Below, in pieces: positions 1 through 11,680 of a DNA stretch of 64,000 bases; the stretch's first letter is position 1, and every line of letters begins with the position of its first letter. Origin of the DNA: Eucommia ulmoides (taxonomy: Eukaryota; Streptophyta; Magnoliopsida; Garryales; Eucommiaceae). Position numbers and translations under genes: made by a program. Below the pieces are notes generated by a model. It was not told the origin of the DNA. It saw nothing but the letters and a program-made list of their open reading frames with translations, and ran no database searches. The stretch covers positions 11,813,546 to 11,877,545 of the forward strand of contig CM028334.1 of assembly GCA_016647705.1 (NCBI GenBank). The letters run 5' to 3'.

Positions 1-1090
1 ATAATTTATGGCGTTTAGGAGATAATCACTGGACTTGGGCTTTTGGACCAATTTGGCGAAGCCCACGGGCCTCTGTTAAGCCTGTAGTGGTTACTTAGTA
101 GAGGAGAGTAGAGATCTATGGAGTCTTGGAGGAGAAGCGAACTGGAATGGAGGGCCGGTCAAGGTGAACGACTAAGCTCCTAAAGTTGGCCGGCTTGGGC
201 ACGACACAGAGCTCAGGGCGATATGTCCCCCCGGGGCACCTTGCTCTGCTCTGGGTGCAAATGAGATTCTAGGGAGAACCCGTAGTCGGTGTATGTTCCA
301 GCGTGACGCTCGAATTCTGGACTACGTCCATGTTACTATGAGAATAGACATGTGCTAGGTCCCAAATGCTGACTTAGTGGTGCCCGAAAATATTCTCGTT
401 AACTTTCATTTACCAAAACAGATCGTAGTAAGATAAAAAGGGTAACATAAAAGACTAGTGAAAATTCTTGCATATACTGTTGAAATATTGAACATCAAAT
501 ATAGTTACAATTACTACAAATGTGAATATTTACTAACATGACAAACGACAAAACAAATCATAGGACAAATATACAACACATGAATCCGTTAATTGAAAGT
601 AAGGTTCATTAAAATAAAATAATACTGAACTGTCAATTAAACACTTACGATTCTTCATACTTTACTAAACAAATGACTGAAAAGTCTAAAAATAATATAA
701 TTGAACAATCTCGTTTTAGAAAGACAATTCCACATCGTTCAACATTCAAATACAATAATAGACTGAATGAAGAAGCAAAAGCAATCACATAACCGAAACA
801 AATACATATGATTAAGGACCTAACCTGTGATAAAATGACGACAGTTGTCACAGAAGTTGATTTGCATGTTTCAAGAAATATGAAAATGAAAGAGAGAATA
901 TTGAAATTTAAATTTGTAATGAGGAAATAGAAATTACACATAAATTAATTGAAACAAAACTTACCAAAATTGAACTTTCCATTGTTAATTCTTGAAATCG
1001 CCGAGAGATAATAATAATAATAATTAGATTAAATAATAATAAACATTGTTATTATAAAAATTAATTTCTAGTCTCTCTCTCTCTTTTTTT
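1..1090. other. Intergenic, no gene seen
   Basis: The first ~380 bases are clearly less AT-rich than what follows and include a run of C and G near 226-236; this block could be the edge of an old repeat, but nothing identifies it. From about 400 to 1090 the sequence is AT-rich, with only short chance reading frames of biased composition. No RNA gene or transposon end was recognised. Confidence 0.5.
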
Positions 1091-1463
1091 TTTTTACAGT
1101 AAAGTGTGTCCGGGCCAATCAATGAAGACGAAGACAAAGCCGGCGATGAATTGATGAATCGTCAACTGACTAAGACAAAGCCTAAAGCCGACAATCGATG
1201 TGAAGGACGTCTGCAAATCGATCGAAAGCGAGGAAGAAGTAATCGCAAAGTGATGCTCACGCGAATCACGGGAGAGGCATTTCAATAATCTCATCACCGA
1301 TCGTGTTTGGAAAGGGAACTAATCGGTGCAAGAATTGTCTGTGATGGAAGTAAAGGTGCAAGAAAAAGTAGGTGGAGTAAACGGTGAACAGTAATTTATT
1401 TTGGGTGTAAACAGTAATTTTCCCTTTTTTTAAAAGAGTTTTTAGACACTTTGCACCCCTCAA
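1091..1463. other. Less AT-rich unrecognised block
   Basis: This stretch has near-balanced base composition between AT-rich flanks and short open frames on both strands (about 60-67 codons), none resembling a family I know. It is followed at about 1440-1560 by text with the style of a plant MITE or MULE terminus; a similar phrase (a column of 'tttcaatttaaaca'-like words) recurs near 49230. It may be a captured gene scrap or an old repeat. Confidence 0.3.
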
Positions 1464-2260
1464 GTTTGACCATTATTTCACTTTGGTCCATGTAGTTTCA
1501 ATTTAAACACGTGATACTCTAAAGTTTTAATTTAAATGTATAGCACCTTAAAGGTTTCTAATCATCCCACGACAATTATTATCTCCATTACAACGTGCAA
1601 TAATGGTGATACTCTAAAAAGCTTATCAAAATACTATATGGGAATAAACTATATGGAGATAAAATGCCATTAATCATCTTTTTGTGTAATAAAACATGTA
1701 ATCCACAATTAATATAAAATATAAATTTAGGGGTACAAAATATAATTTGTCCCATGACCAATATAAGCTTATAAATTTTTATTTCTTAGGAAATTATATT
1801 TAATCCTTTTTTTTTAAACAATAAATTAAAAAATATTTTTTATTTGGTTTAACCGAAAATGTGAAACGGGAAAAAATATTTTTGCTCTATTTTTTACACA
1901 AAATAGACAAAATTATCTTTCTTTTTTTTTAATTAAAATTATCGCCCTAATACCAAAAAAAAAAATGTAATTATTTTTTTTAATTAAAGCATAAATATAT
2001 GACTAATTTGCACATTTAAATTATTTTAAAAAATAATTATGATTAAAAAAAATACTTTTAACCAAAATAAATCGAACAATAAAAAGAGCATAGTTTTTCC
2101 ATTTGAATTTTGTTTCCTTGTTTGACTTAGGCGTGGCACTGGCAGTGCCATATAATAGAAATGGTCAGTTGGATATGTAGCTCTGGTGTTACCGAACATT
2201 CATATCGTATGGTTAGTTTGTTACTCTCCTTCTCACTCGTCGGTCGTAACTCGCACGTAG
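1464..2260. other. AT-rich distal upstream region of F3'H
   Basis: Homopolymeric A and T runs and AT-rich text dominate, with a CACGTG word at 1509-1514. No coding potential was seen. Confidence 0.4.
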
Positions 2261-2279
2261 CTACCCCACCCTCCACGTG
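2261..2279 (+). promoter_or_regulatory. Candidate MYB/bHLH site pair (G-box) upstream of F3'H
   Basis: A C-rich MYB-type word (ctaccccacc, 2261-2270) lies immediately before a perfect G-box CACGTG (2274-2279), about 950 bp upstream of the F3'H start codon. Flavonoid genes, F3'H included, are commonly driven by MYB-bHLH-WD40 complexes acting through paired MYB and bHLH elements. The pairing is visible here; function is inference, and the distance from the TATA-like box is large. Confidence 0.35.
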
Positions 2280-2409
2280 ATCGCCTCTTCTCCTACCACC
2301 AATTGCAAGTCTTATTATCACCCACCCCCTCATTAACGTGAAAACCACAGTTTGTACGTTCAAGTTTTGACTTATTGTCTACTTCGGCTTCAAATTTGGA
2401 CATAATAAA

Positions 2410-2932
2410 TATGGACACTAATTCAACCAGAACCGATGGATAACCAAATCAAATCGAACCGAGTGGTTCAATTTTGAAATCCATTAAATAATTTTGATTT
2501 CAAAATTAAAAATCAAAACGATTTTGGTTTCGATTTTAAGATAGTAACCGCGAAATTAACCGATATTTTAGATATGATATATATTATCCTCATTTTTTTA
2601 TTCATTTACATTTTGACCCGTAAATATTTATATATGTGTGTGTGTATTATAGGATTAATTTGTTTTAAAAAAAAAACTGTTCATGATTTTTAGGTGTCGA
2701 TTTTTGGTTTTGGTTTTGATTTTATGTAAAATTAAAAAACCTTAACGGTTTCGTAGTTTCACGATTTTTTGTTTTAGTTTTACGTAGAATTAAACGGTCC
2801 AATCTTAAAATCGTTTTCTAAAAAATCGGCGATTTTGGTTTTGATTATGAGTTTGGTATATACCTAACATTTTTTGTTTTGATTTCTAGTAAAACCAGTT
2901 CAAAATCGAACTATTGTCATCCCTATATATAA
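2410..2932. repeat. Probable hAT-like MITE remnant
   Basis: The segment is built of variants of gattttggttttgatttt and of aaccaaatcaaatcgaacc. Its right edge reads like the common plant terminus 'aaaatcgaac..ttgtcatcccta' (about 2900-2925). A matching left terminus and target-site duplication could not be found, so the limits are approximate. Confidence 0.35.
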
Positions 2933-3172
2933 AACATTTTCAAATCGTAAGAAGCCAGTCAGATAGAAAAACGATATCCTAAAATTTGCTCACATAAATC
3001 TCAAATAATAGAGGGTATAAAAGGAATTTCATAATTTAACTATCATTTATTTAAATTTATCCAAAGATATCAATTTATTTGAGAATAATACTTCGTATAT
3101 TCAAATTAAAACAATAAGGACCAGTAGAACAAGCAACAAGAGATTTCGGGGTCAAAATGTAATTTATGCATT

Positions 3173-3189
3173 CTATATATCATATATAG
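3173..3189 (+). promoter_or_regulatory. TATA-like box of F3'H
   Basis: An alternating ctatatatcatatatag motif lies 38-54 bp upstream of the F3'H ATG and is the best core-promoter candidate. Transcription starting 25-35 bp downstream would fall near 3205-3220, giving a very short leader. That would also exclude the out-of-frame ATG at 3202, whose frame overlaps the start of the main frame. Confidence 0.4.
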
Positions 3190-3226
3190 TTCTGATTGCC
3201 CATGGTGGAAATTAGTAACTCAAATC

Positions 3227-6200
3227 ATGGCTTATCTTTCCGTCATTTTATACACTTCGATCACCGGACTTCTCCTATACTCGCTGCTGAAATTGTTCGG
3301 CGGCGTCCACCGGCCGCTACCGCCGGGGCCGAAGCCCTGGCCGATCATCGGCAACCTTCCGCATCTCGGTTCCAAGCCACACCAATCGATCGCTGCCCTT
3401 GCCCGGACCTACGGCCCGCTGATGCACCTCCGTATGGGGTTCGTCCACGTCGTGGTGGCGGCCTCCGCACCGGTGGCGGCGCAGTTCCTGAAGACGCACG
3501 ACGCGAATTTCTCCAGCCGGCCGCCGAATTCCGGCGCCAAGCACATCGCCTACAACTACCAGGACCTAGTGTTCGCGCCGTACGGGCCGCGGTGGCGAAT
3601 GCTCCGGAAACTTTGCTCCGTCCACCTGTTCTCGGCGAAGGCGATGGACGATTTCCGCCTCGTGCGACAGGTATTAGTTCTCGGACCTCCATTAATGGAA
3701 TCTATACGTGGCGAAAGCGAAATATTGTGGTTTGAATTCAATGTTCTGTGATTATTACCTGCAGGAGGAGGTTGCTATACTCACGCGCGCCCTAGCGAGT
3801 GCGGGCAAAGCGCCGGTGAACCTGGGGCAGCTACTCAACGTGTGCACCACGAACGCCCTGGGGCGCGTGATGCTGGGGAGGAGGGTGTTCGGAGACGGGA
3901 GCGGAGGGGGAGACCCGAAGGCCGACGAGTTCAAGTCGATGGTGGTGGAGCTGATGGTGCTCGCCGGGGTCTTCAACATCGGAGACTTCATCCCGGCGCT
4001 GGACTGGCTCGACCTTCAAGGCGTAGCCGGGAAGATGAAGAAGCTCCACGCGCGGTTCGACGCTTTTCTCAACGGCATCATCGAGGAGCAGCAGCGCATC
4101 GAGGAGGGCGGCGGTACCGGCGTAGAGGAGCGGCGACACATGAACCTGTTGAGCACTCTACTCTCTCTCAAGGATGATGTTGATGGGGAAGGAGGGAAGC
4201 TAACAAACACCGAAATCAAGGCCCTTCTTTTGGTAACACACTTTCTCTCCCTCTCTCATAATAAAATTTGGATTAAATTACACTTAATATCCTAAAAATA
4301 TGAATTAAGTCACATTTTGCACTATTTTAAATTTATAACATTGTTTCATGTATGTATTTAATTGTTCTTTTGATCATCAAAGGATGAATTTTAGGGATAG
4401 TTGGTGGGAGGTACTGATAATGACACTTAATTAATTAAAATAAATAAATAATTATTTTAGTTTTAATCATATCTATTAGAGTTGTGTCACCAACAACCGC
4501 CCCATCGTCATTAGCTGCTGGATTTTGACCATCTTTGGTCGCCAAAACTCCAGTTGCTAGGCACAAAAATTATTTTTAAAGTTACATTCAACTATTTTAT
4601 TTTAGCACATATGTTGGAGGAGAGAGTTGAACTCTAGACGATTCACAAAGAATGCTAGAACATATCCACTAATCTATAAATCTTGGGATACATTCAATTC
4701 AATTACTTTTTAGTATCATTTTTTAAAATACACTTTAGTTATAATTTTTTCGTCACATTCAACTAATTTGGTTGTTGGTTGTCAAAAAATTTAATGAATG
4801 TAACTAAAAATATACTAAAATATTAGTAAAAGTAAACTTAAAAAATATAACTAAAAAATATATTAAAAAAAATAATTGCATGTAATTGAAAAATACACTA
4901 AAAAAATATTATTTTTAACTAAAAAAAATCCAGCAGTCGATGGTCGGACTTTAGCGACCGGAGTCCTGAAGTTTGACAGCAGTGGGTGACGACAGAAAAT
5001 AATGCCGACGATAGATGTTATAAATCTTAATTAGAAGCATTTGATTGGAGATATAAGAGAGTATTGACAATGTGACTAAAACACAAGTCAAAACATAATT
5101 AAGAGATTATACTTGGGTTAAAATTAAAATAGAATAAATCATAAATTAAGTTCTCTATTAATTTGATACTATTGGCCAATTATCCCTAAATTTTAAGCTA
5201 AAAAGTATAATTTTTTAGGAAATAGTTTTTCAATGAACCAGATTAAGATAGAAAAAAAGAAGTTAAATTCTATTAATTCATTTATCTTAGCTGAGGATGG
5301 GACACAAAATAACGATAGAAAAAATTATTATTTAATTTTTTTGAAGAATTTTTCAACAACGCTTTCAAAGTCCTACTTCTAGGGACAAAAAAACAAACGA
5401 AAAATAAGACAATCAAGAAATTTTTTCAAATAAATTTTAGATAATTAAAAAAAAAAAATCTAAAGTTAAATTTACAAGCAAATAACTAAAATACATGACG
5501 TTTACAGTTTTAAATTAATCAAGAATTTTTATTTTCAATCACAAAACTAACAAAACAATAATCGTGCTAAGCTAATTACTAACCACATAATTAATCAAAA
5601 CTATAAACCTAAATTGTTTAATAAAATATTGTATTTGGAGTGTCCTTTTTAATTCGTTATGCTTCACTTATTCCGAATTTTGACACTTCATATATGTAAT
5701 TTGATAGATTAAGCTTAAAGCCTTAATTTTATACATTTAAACTAATTTATAGCAAAATATTTACGTTACAATTAAATGAGAATAGAATTAGAATTAATAT
5801 AATAATAAAATAGAATGAAATGATCACTATCATTCCAATGTTTAATGATAAAAGAGATTACATGTGGTATTAGAATGATATCAAATAGTAAAATAATAAT
5901 TTAATTAAAATTTTATTCCATATAATTGGAATTAATCAATACTAAATTTAACTTGATATTAGTTAATCCTATACTTTGTGAGATTAAAGAATTTTTGGTA
6001 ATGAAAATGGGCTTAAATTTCATGTACTAAATATAAGAATTGAATAATTATTCCCATGATCATTATAATTTCATCTCGAATTCCGCGTATGAAATGTATA
6101 AATGTCACCTTATAGTTAAATGAAAAGTAATTTTTTTTAATTAAAAATTTTAGACATAATGGAAGATTAAATCACCGGTGACTGTGAATATTATGAGATC

Positions 6201-9200
6201 TATTATTTAACATGACCAGGACACTAATAAAAAACTAAGTCAAAATATAGGATAATAATTTATTTATTTTAATTTTATTTAAGGGATCACGTGTCTCTCC
6301 CATCAATACTCTCCCTCCACCACTCAATTGGACCCATAGCGTACATTAGATGAGTCGCATTCACAAAATATTTAATGATTCTATGGGTACATAACTCAAG
6401 TCTCGTCACCTATTTGTTATCAGTCCAACATTTGTATTTAAAAAAAAATTAATGCTATATAAGTACATAATAATAATAAAAAAAAAAAATGATTACTAAA
6501 CATTTAATATATAAATTAGTATTTTTTTTTTAAAAAAAAAAACATTATATTATATTATTTTTAAAATAACTCATTTAATAATATGATTTTTAAACTTTAA
6601 CAGTCTAAATAATTTTTAGTGAGTCAATTGAATTAATATCAACTAAATATTTATTTAATATTGAAATAAAAATCAAATATAAGAAGACAAAATATAATAA
6701 ATTTGTACAATCGATATATGGTTCTCAAAATTTCAAAAAAGTAACTTGTACTTGATAAGGAGGGGTCAAGGATGACTAAATTTGATGGCGTGGTTATTGC
6801 GTGACCATTTGGGGGTAGTTGAGATGAGTGGCGGAAGCGCTGTTGATATATTTATTTATTTTTTATTTTATTTTTTTGTTGTAAAGAAGAAAGGAAAAAA
6901 AACAACAAACACAACACCACAAAAGAACAAATTAGGCTATGTACATAAATTAAAAATCTTTTTTATCCATTGCAAGATAATATCTTTAATATCTGTTGTC
7001 AATGTGTTGAGAATCTTAAGTTGCAATTTTCATTAGCACAATTTTTAACTAAAATATCAGTACAACGGTTAGTCTCTCGTGGAGCAAAAAGAAAAGTATA
7101 ATCATAGTGTTGAAGCAAACTTTTACACTCTTCATTCAAGTCTCTATATCTATGATTTTCTGGACAATTGTTCTGAATCAAGGTAACAACCTTTGCCGAA
7201 TCTGTTTCAACTTGAACTCTAGGATAATCTATGTTTTCCTTAATTTTGATACCCATGATTATGTTTCAAAGTTCAGCTTTCAAAGCAGTATAGTTGTCAA
7301 TACTAGCAAAATTACCCAACTTTTAAACTCTTAGGTTATCTCTAATAAGACCTTCCATGTCTATTTTTTAAGATTACCTTTAGAACTATTATCCATGTTA
7401 AGTTTGAAGAATCCTATTTTATTTTAGGAGGAAACCATAAAGTGATAAATCTTTTGAAATCATTCGAGAAATTTGGACACGAGTTGATATGAGTTTATAT
7501 CTCTTACACATTCCTATGGACATTATATTTTATATTTTTATAATATTTTTAATATTTCTTATTATATTTATAATTTTTTTTTTCTAACTCTCTATCTTTC
7601 TGTCTTATTTTTTATTTCTTTATTTTTGTATATGGTATTTATAAAATAAAAAAGTTAAAAACATAAATTAAAAAACAAAAAGCATAAAATTAAACATAAA
7701 GAAACCTTTAAATTTAAAAAATAAAAATAATTGTTTTTTAATTATTTTTTATTTTTAAAATCCTATTTTTTTTCTTTTCTAATTTTTTTCTTTCATTTTT
7801 ATTTTTTATTTTTATAATTATCATACCAAAAAATTAAATTAAAAAAACAAAACAAAATTTTAGATAAAAACAAAAAAAAAGAGACATAGAGAGTAGGAAA
7901 TATAAAATATAAAATATAAAATAAATAATAAAAAAATATTATATTGTAAAAATATTTTTGTCAATAAATATAATGGTAATAAATATAAGAGAAATTTTTG
8001 AAAAGTCTCAAAATATAAACCTACCACTTGTAGGGGTCCCATCACTCTTTATTAAAATGGGACCCCTATAAGTAGTGATTTTATGGTTTCGGAATTTTGA
8101 GAAAAAAAATTCTAAATATAATAGGGGTATACAATGATGGGTAACTAAATTAAAAAAATAAAAAATATTTGAAGTATTATAAAAATAAAGAGAGATTTTT
8201 TAAAATAAAAGAGATGTCTCCTCTACAAAAAGAGGGGAGAGAGAACACGACACGACACTTCATTTAATGTCGGAGTTATTAGACGTTGAAATTAGGAAGC
8301 AATCGTCTTATATTAGCAATATTCTAATTTCACAAAGCTTGTATATTTAAACTAATTTTTATAACCTTCAATTTTTTAAAAGTTTTTTCTTTACAATCTT
8401 TTATCTCTAAAATTATTTCTTACGGCATGTTTGGTTGGATAGAATCGAGGGCGGAATAGAATCGTATTCCGCCCTCGATTCTTATTCCGTTGTTTGGTTC
8501 TCCAATTGAATCACTTTCGTGATTCCATTGGAATGAAATTGGATGGAATGGGATTCCATTTGAGATGAGGTGGAATAGGATTCCAACCCAATAGAATTAA
8601 TATCTTAAATTACATGATAGCCCTTATAATTAAGCTCTTGAAAATTGAGAATAAAAACATAAATTAGAGAACATAAATTGAAATTAGAGAACAAAAAGTT
8701 GGGAATAGAAATAGAAAATTGAAAACAAAAAATTGAGAACAGAAATAAAAAATTGAGAACAAAAACTGAAAATTGAGAATAGAAACAGAAAATTGAGAAC
8801 ATAAACCAAAAATTGAAAACAAAAACAGAAAATTAGAGAACAATAAATTGAAAACAAAAATATAAAATTAGAGAACGGAAAATTGAGAATAAACACATAA
8901 AATTAGATAATAGAAACAAAAAATTGAGAATAAAGACATAAAATTAGATAATAGAAAATTGAGAACGGAAACCAAAAATTGAGAATAAAAATAGAAAATT
9001 GAGAACAAAAACAAAAAAATTGAGAACATAAATTGAAAATTGAGAACAAAAAATAGAAAATTAGAGAACGGAAAATTGAACAAGGAAACTGAAAATTGAG
9101 AACAAAAACAGAAATTAAAGAATAGAAACTGAAAATTGAGAACAAAAATAGAAATTAGAGAACAAAAACTTAAAATCGAGTTGAATAGTAAAATATAATA

Positions 9201-11419
9201 AAATGAGGAAAGAAATAGAATAGTGAAATATAATAAAATTTTATTATAACCAACCAAAAAGAAAATGGAATAATAATTTTATAAGAGCAAAATGGAAATT
9301 TTACTATATTTCACTATTCCATTCTTTCTTTTATTCCATATCAACCAAACAAAAGAATAGAATAGTGATTCCATTCACAATTCCATTTCATTCATTCTCT
9401 CATTCCATTATTTCTTCCATTCCATTCTACCATCATTCCATTTCATCCAACCAAACATGCCGTTAGTGTTTTTTATCCACAATTATTTTGATATTTATAG
9501 TTTAATAGTTGCTTGTATTAGTAAGTAGTTAAATAATTAGTGATAAACAATGAATCATAGTAAGACCTTAACCCGGCCGAGCTCCATTAGAAATGTTCAA
9601 AACCAAGGCGCCATATGATTGAACCAGGTCCGGGCCGAAAAGTTTAATCTTGACAATTCTAATCATCAGTGTTATGTGACTCAATTTCAACCATCTATGT
9701 CTCATCTAAATATTTTGATGTCAAAATTGAAATTCTTAAGTAGCTTTTCGCTAACAAGTAACAGGTCACCAAAAAAAAAATACAAGTTTTGATCAAAAAG
9801 TTACAAGTTTTAGTAAAAAAAATTTATAAATTTCAACTTTACAAGATTTATTTAAAAAGTTGCAAATTTATTGAATACATTTTTCAGATCATCTAAAGAA
9901 ACATATTCCTTTAATTAAGAATTATGAAAAAACAAGTAGGGTCTAAGATTGAAAGGTCAACTTGTTCAATTGTACAACTAAATAAATTCTCTCAACTAAT
10001 TAGGAGGTGTTTAAAAGATTGGGAGCTAAATTATAAATCATTTTTTCTTTAATGGATGTGCTATGATAATTTCATAATAAAATTACGTGATTCATCAATT
10101 AATATGATATCACAGTAAGAATTGAAATATCTCCGTAAATTATGACATATTTAAAAAGGATTAATTTGTAAAGCTAAGTTATTCAATTGGAATTAAATTT
10201 AACCCGTTTGTGATGTCACAATCTGTATAGAAACGTATTTGGTAAATATATTTATGTTTCCAAAATCTTGAGAGTATTTTCAGAATTCCTTAATAATCTA
10301 AAAATCAAAAAATGGTCATTTCTATTTATTCTCACAAAATTATTTCAATTACAATCCCTCCGGCCACCACTATCACCTTGTCGGTCACCATACAATTAAA
10401 GGGAAAAAACAAAAACAAATGTTGTATGCAAGCATTTTTCTTGTTTTTCTTCTCATAAATTAAAAGAAACACATTCATGATAATGATCTTCACCAAACAT
10501 GTTTTTATTTTTGGAATACTCTGGAACGGAAACATAATTCTGATTGAAAGTAGAAATATAAAAACACTAACCAAACGCCACCTAAATAACGTCCAAAAAA
10601 AATCAAGACCCTAACTTAGCACTAGGTCTATGGGTTGGGGATAACCTAGTCAAAATTCGGGCCCATCGGGCTTCAAACAAGTTTTGGGCTAACTTTCTTA
10701 TAATTTAAGAAATATTCAATATATCTGTTGTTGACTACATTGCTTAATCAAAATCACCCTAACATTTTACATTGTAGGATTTATTCACAGCTGGAACTGA
10801 CACGTCATCCAGCACTGTGGAATGGGCCATAGCAGAACTAATCCGCCATCCAAAAATCCTTGCCCAAGCCCAAAAAGAGCTCGATTCAGTTGTCGGTCCG
10901 ACTCGACTCGTAACAGAATCCGACTTACCTCGCCTAACCTTCCTCCAAGCAATCGTGAAAGAAACCTTCAGACTCCACCCATCAACGCCACTCTCCCTAC
11001 CAAGAATGGCGGCCGAGAGTTGTGAAATTAACGGCTACTTCATTCCAAAAGGCTCAACCCTCCTTGTCAATGTTTGGGCCATAGCCCGCGATCCAGAACT
11101 TTGGACCGACCCACTCGAATTTAGGCCCGGTCGCTTTTTACCAGGAGGCGAAAAGGCCAATGTGGATATCAGAGGAAACGATTTCGAAGTGATACCGTTT
11201 GGGGCCGGACGGAGGATCTGTGCTGGGATGAGTTTAGGGCTTAGGATGGTCCAATTGTTGACGGCAACATTGGTCCATTCGTTTGAATGGGATTTGCCAA
11301 CGGGCCAATCCACAGAGAAGCTCAACATGGAGGAAGCCTATGGGCTGACATTACAACGGGCTGCACCCTTGATGGTTCACCCACGGTCCAAATTCGCCCC
11401 TCAGGTCTACCAAGTCTAG
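3227..11419 (+). CDS. F3'H: Flavonoid 3'-hydroxylase (CYP75B cytochrome P450)
   Basis: Exons 3227-3670, 3765-4232 and 10778-11419 join in phase 0 at GT-AG introns to give 517 aa, the usual length for the family. The enzyme is an ER-anchored monooxygenase that, with NADPH-P450 reductase, hydroxylates the flavonoid B ring at 3' (naringenin to eriodictyol, dihydrokaempferol to dihydroquercetin). Visible features: an N-terminal hydrophobic anchor (residues ~3-22); the hinge [12 protein letters not shown] (~32-43); the CYP75B-like stretch [20 protein letters not shown]; the I-helix oxygen-binding AGTDTSS (~309-315); KETFRLHP (ExxR); FRPGRF (PxRF); and the heme loop [10 protein letters not shown] with its Cys. 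The segment [20 protein letters not shown] resembles F3'H rather than F3'5'H (CYP75A). No frame break was seen. The start is the first in-frame ATG before the anchor. Oddities are the 6545-bp intron 2 full of repeats and a dead copy of exon 3 at 21844. The CYP75B assignment rests on remembered motifs. Confidence 0.95.
7000..7445 (-). mobile_element. RNase H (RVT_3-like) fragment, probably from a LINE
   Basis: On the minus strand the 85-residue frame at 6999-7256 carries VETDSAKVV, then [11 protein letters not shown], then [15 protein letters not shown]. This follows the order of plant RNase H-like domains (VETDS..., a leucine-rich helix, and R..N..AD.LA). Upstream translation in mixed frames recalls the usual start of this domain (KLNxDGSSKGN). 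It is decayed and lies in F3'H intron 2. Such domains occur in plant LINEs and in stand-alone RVT_3 genes; a LINE remnant is the likelier source. Confidence 0.6.
8000..8115. repeat. Foldback hairpin in intron 2
   Basis: Arms around aggggtcccatcac and its inverted partner (aatgggacccct) are bracketed by longer imperfect complementarity (ctcaaaatataaacc against gattttatggtttc...ttttgag). This is the shape of a short foldback MITE. A different hairpin with a similar 'gtcccat...atgggac' core lies at 53725-53845. Confidence 0.55.
8423..9462. mobile_element. Tourist/PIF-Harbinger-type MITE
   Basis: An 18-bp perfect terminal inverted repeat, cggcatgtttggttggat, begins at 8423 and ends at 9462. It is flanked by a TTA duplication at 8420-8422 and 9463-9465. 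A 3-bp TTA/TAA duplication and a 'gtttggttg' terminus are typical of PIF/Harbinger derivatives. The element is non-coding: long open frames on its minus strand are low-complexity Phe/Ser/Leu-rich products of its A-rich core. It is inserted in F3'H intron 2. Confidence 0.85.
8640..9190. repeat. Purine-rich degenerate tandem repeat inside the MITE
   Basis: About 550 bases consist of variants of an 18-27 bp unit such as aaaattgagaacaaaaacag, repeated more than 20 times with alternating forms (attgagaa, attagagaa). The plus strand is almost free of C and T runs. It looks like an internal minisatellite that expanded the MITE. Confidence 0.85.
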
Positions 11420-11670
11420 TATTTCCCGATGTCTTATTTGCGTGTTTGTGATATGTTTTATGCTATGTTGAAGTAAGAGGTAAAAGTGAAGTTTGTTTCA
11501 AAAATGTATGAATATAATGTGTTATATTTTGACTTAAATATTATGTTAGTTTTGAATTGAAGATATGACTAGATTTATGTTATATTTATAATTTAGTTTT
11601 TTAAACATTTGGTTGGGAATGCACATATCCCGCAAAGTAAATATAAAATAAAATAACTACATAGTTATAC
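9895..11670 (+). repeat. Segmental duplication, copy 1 (F3'H intron 2 end + exon 3 + 3' flank)
   Basis: This stretch is collinear with about 20920-22610 and then, after an insertion in the second copy, with about 23262-23335. Shared landmarks are the words around attgttcaattgta, the old MITE, the exon-3 acceptor and exon, and the 3' flank words ttagttttgaat and atgactagatttatgt. Retained intron sequence shows a DNA-level duplication, not a processed copy. Copy 1 ends just before the long-TIR element at 11681. Confidence 0.85.
10228..10590. mobile_element. Old MITE, 'gtttggttagtgttt' family, copy 1
   Basis: The left end reads aaacgtatttggtaaatat and the right end aaaacactaaccaaacgcc; these are imperfect inverted repeats. 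The same element is present at the matching place in the duplicated segment (about 21275-21640), and an inverted relative lies at 30048-30460. It was therefore in place before the exon-3 segment was duplicated. Confidence 0.6.
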
Positions 11671-11680
11671 ACAGGAGTTC
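11420..11680 (+). other. F3'H 3' flank / presumptive 3' UTR
   Basis: This is AT-rich sequence after the TAG stop, with several AATATAA/AATATAAT-type words (for example near 11511) that could serve as near-upstream poly(A) elements. No other gene was seen. Confidence 0.4.

Larger units (their letters stand above)
4233..10777 (+). other. F3'H intron 2, expanded by repeats
   Basis: The intron runs from GTAACA at 4233 to TTGTAG at 10777. It contains no reading frame that would extend the P450. About 4240-6780 is AT-rich with no gene seen. The rest holds an RNase H fragment (~7000-7445), AT-rich filler, a hairpin (~8000-8115), a 1040-bp TTA-flanked MITE (8423-9462) and an older MITE (~10228-10590). 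Plant F3'H introns are usually far shorter, so most of the length is probably inserted DNA. Confidence 0.85.

Noticed and set aside
645-941. 98-codon minus-strand frame, hydrophobic
   Set aside because: AT-rich composition gives F, I, L-rich text; no recognisable family, start context or splice partners.
3317-3692. Minus-strand and alternative-frame reading frames over F3'H exon 1
   Set aside because: GC-rich codon bias of the P450 exon opens antisense and shifted frames; they show no family features and overlap the well-supported exon.
8640-9190. Possible CRISPR-like array
   Set aside because: Units are degenerate, contiguous and lack unique spacers; the DNA is clearly eukaryotic.
8605-9257. 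Several 65-129 codon minus-strand frames rich in F, S and L
   Set aside because: Direct products of the purine-rich tandem repeat inside the MITE; low-complexity and without start context.
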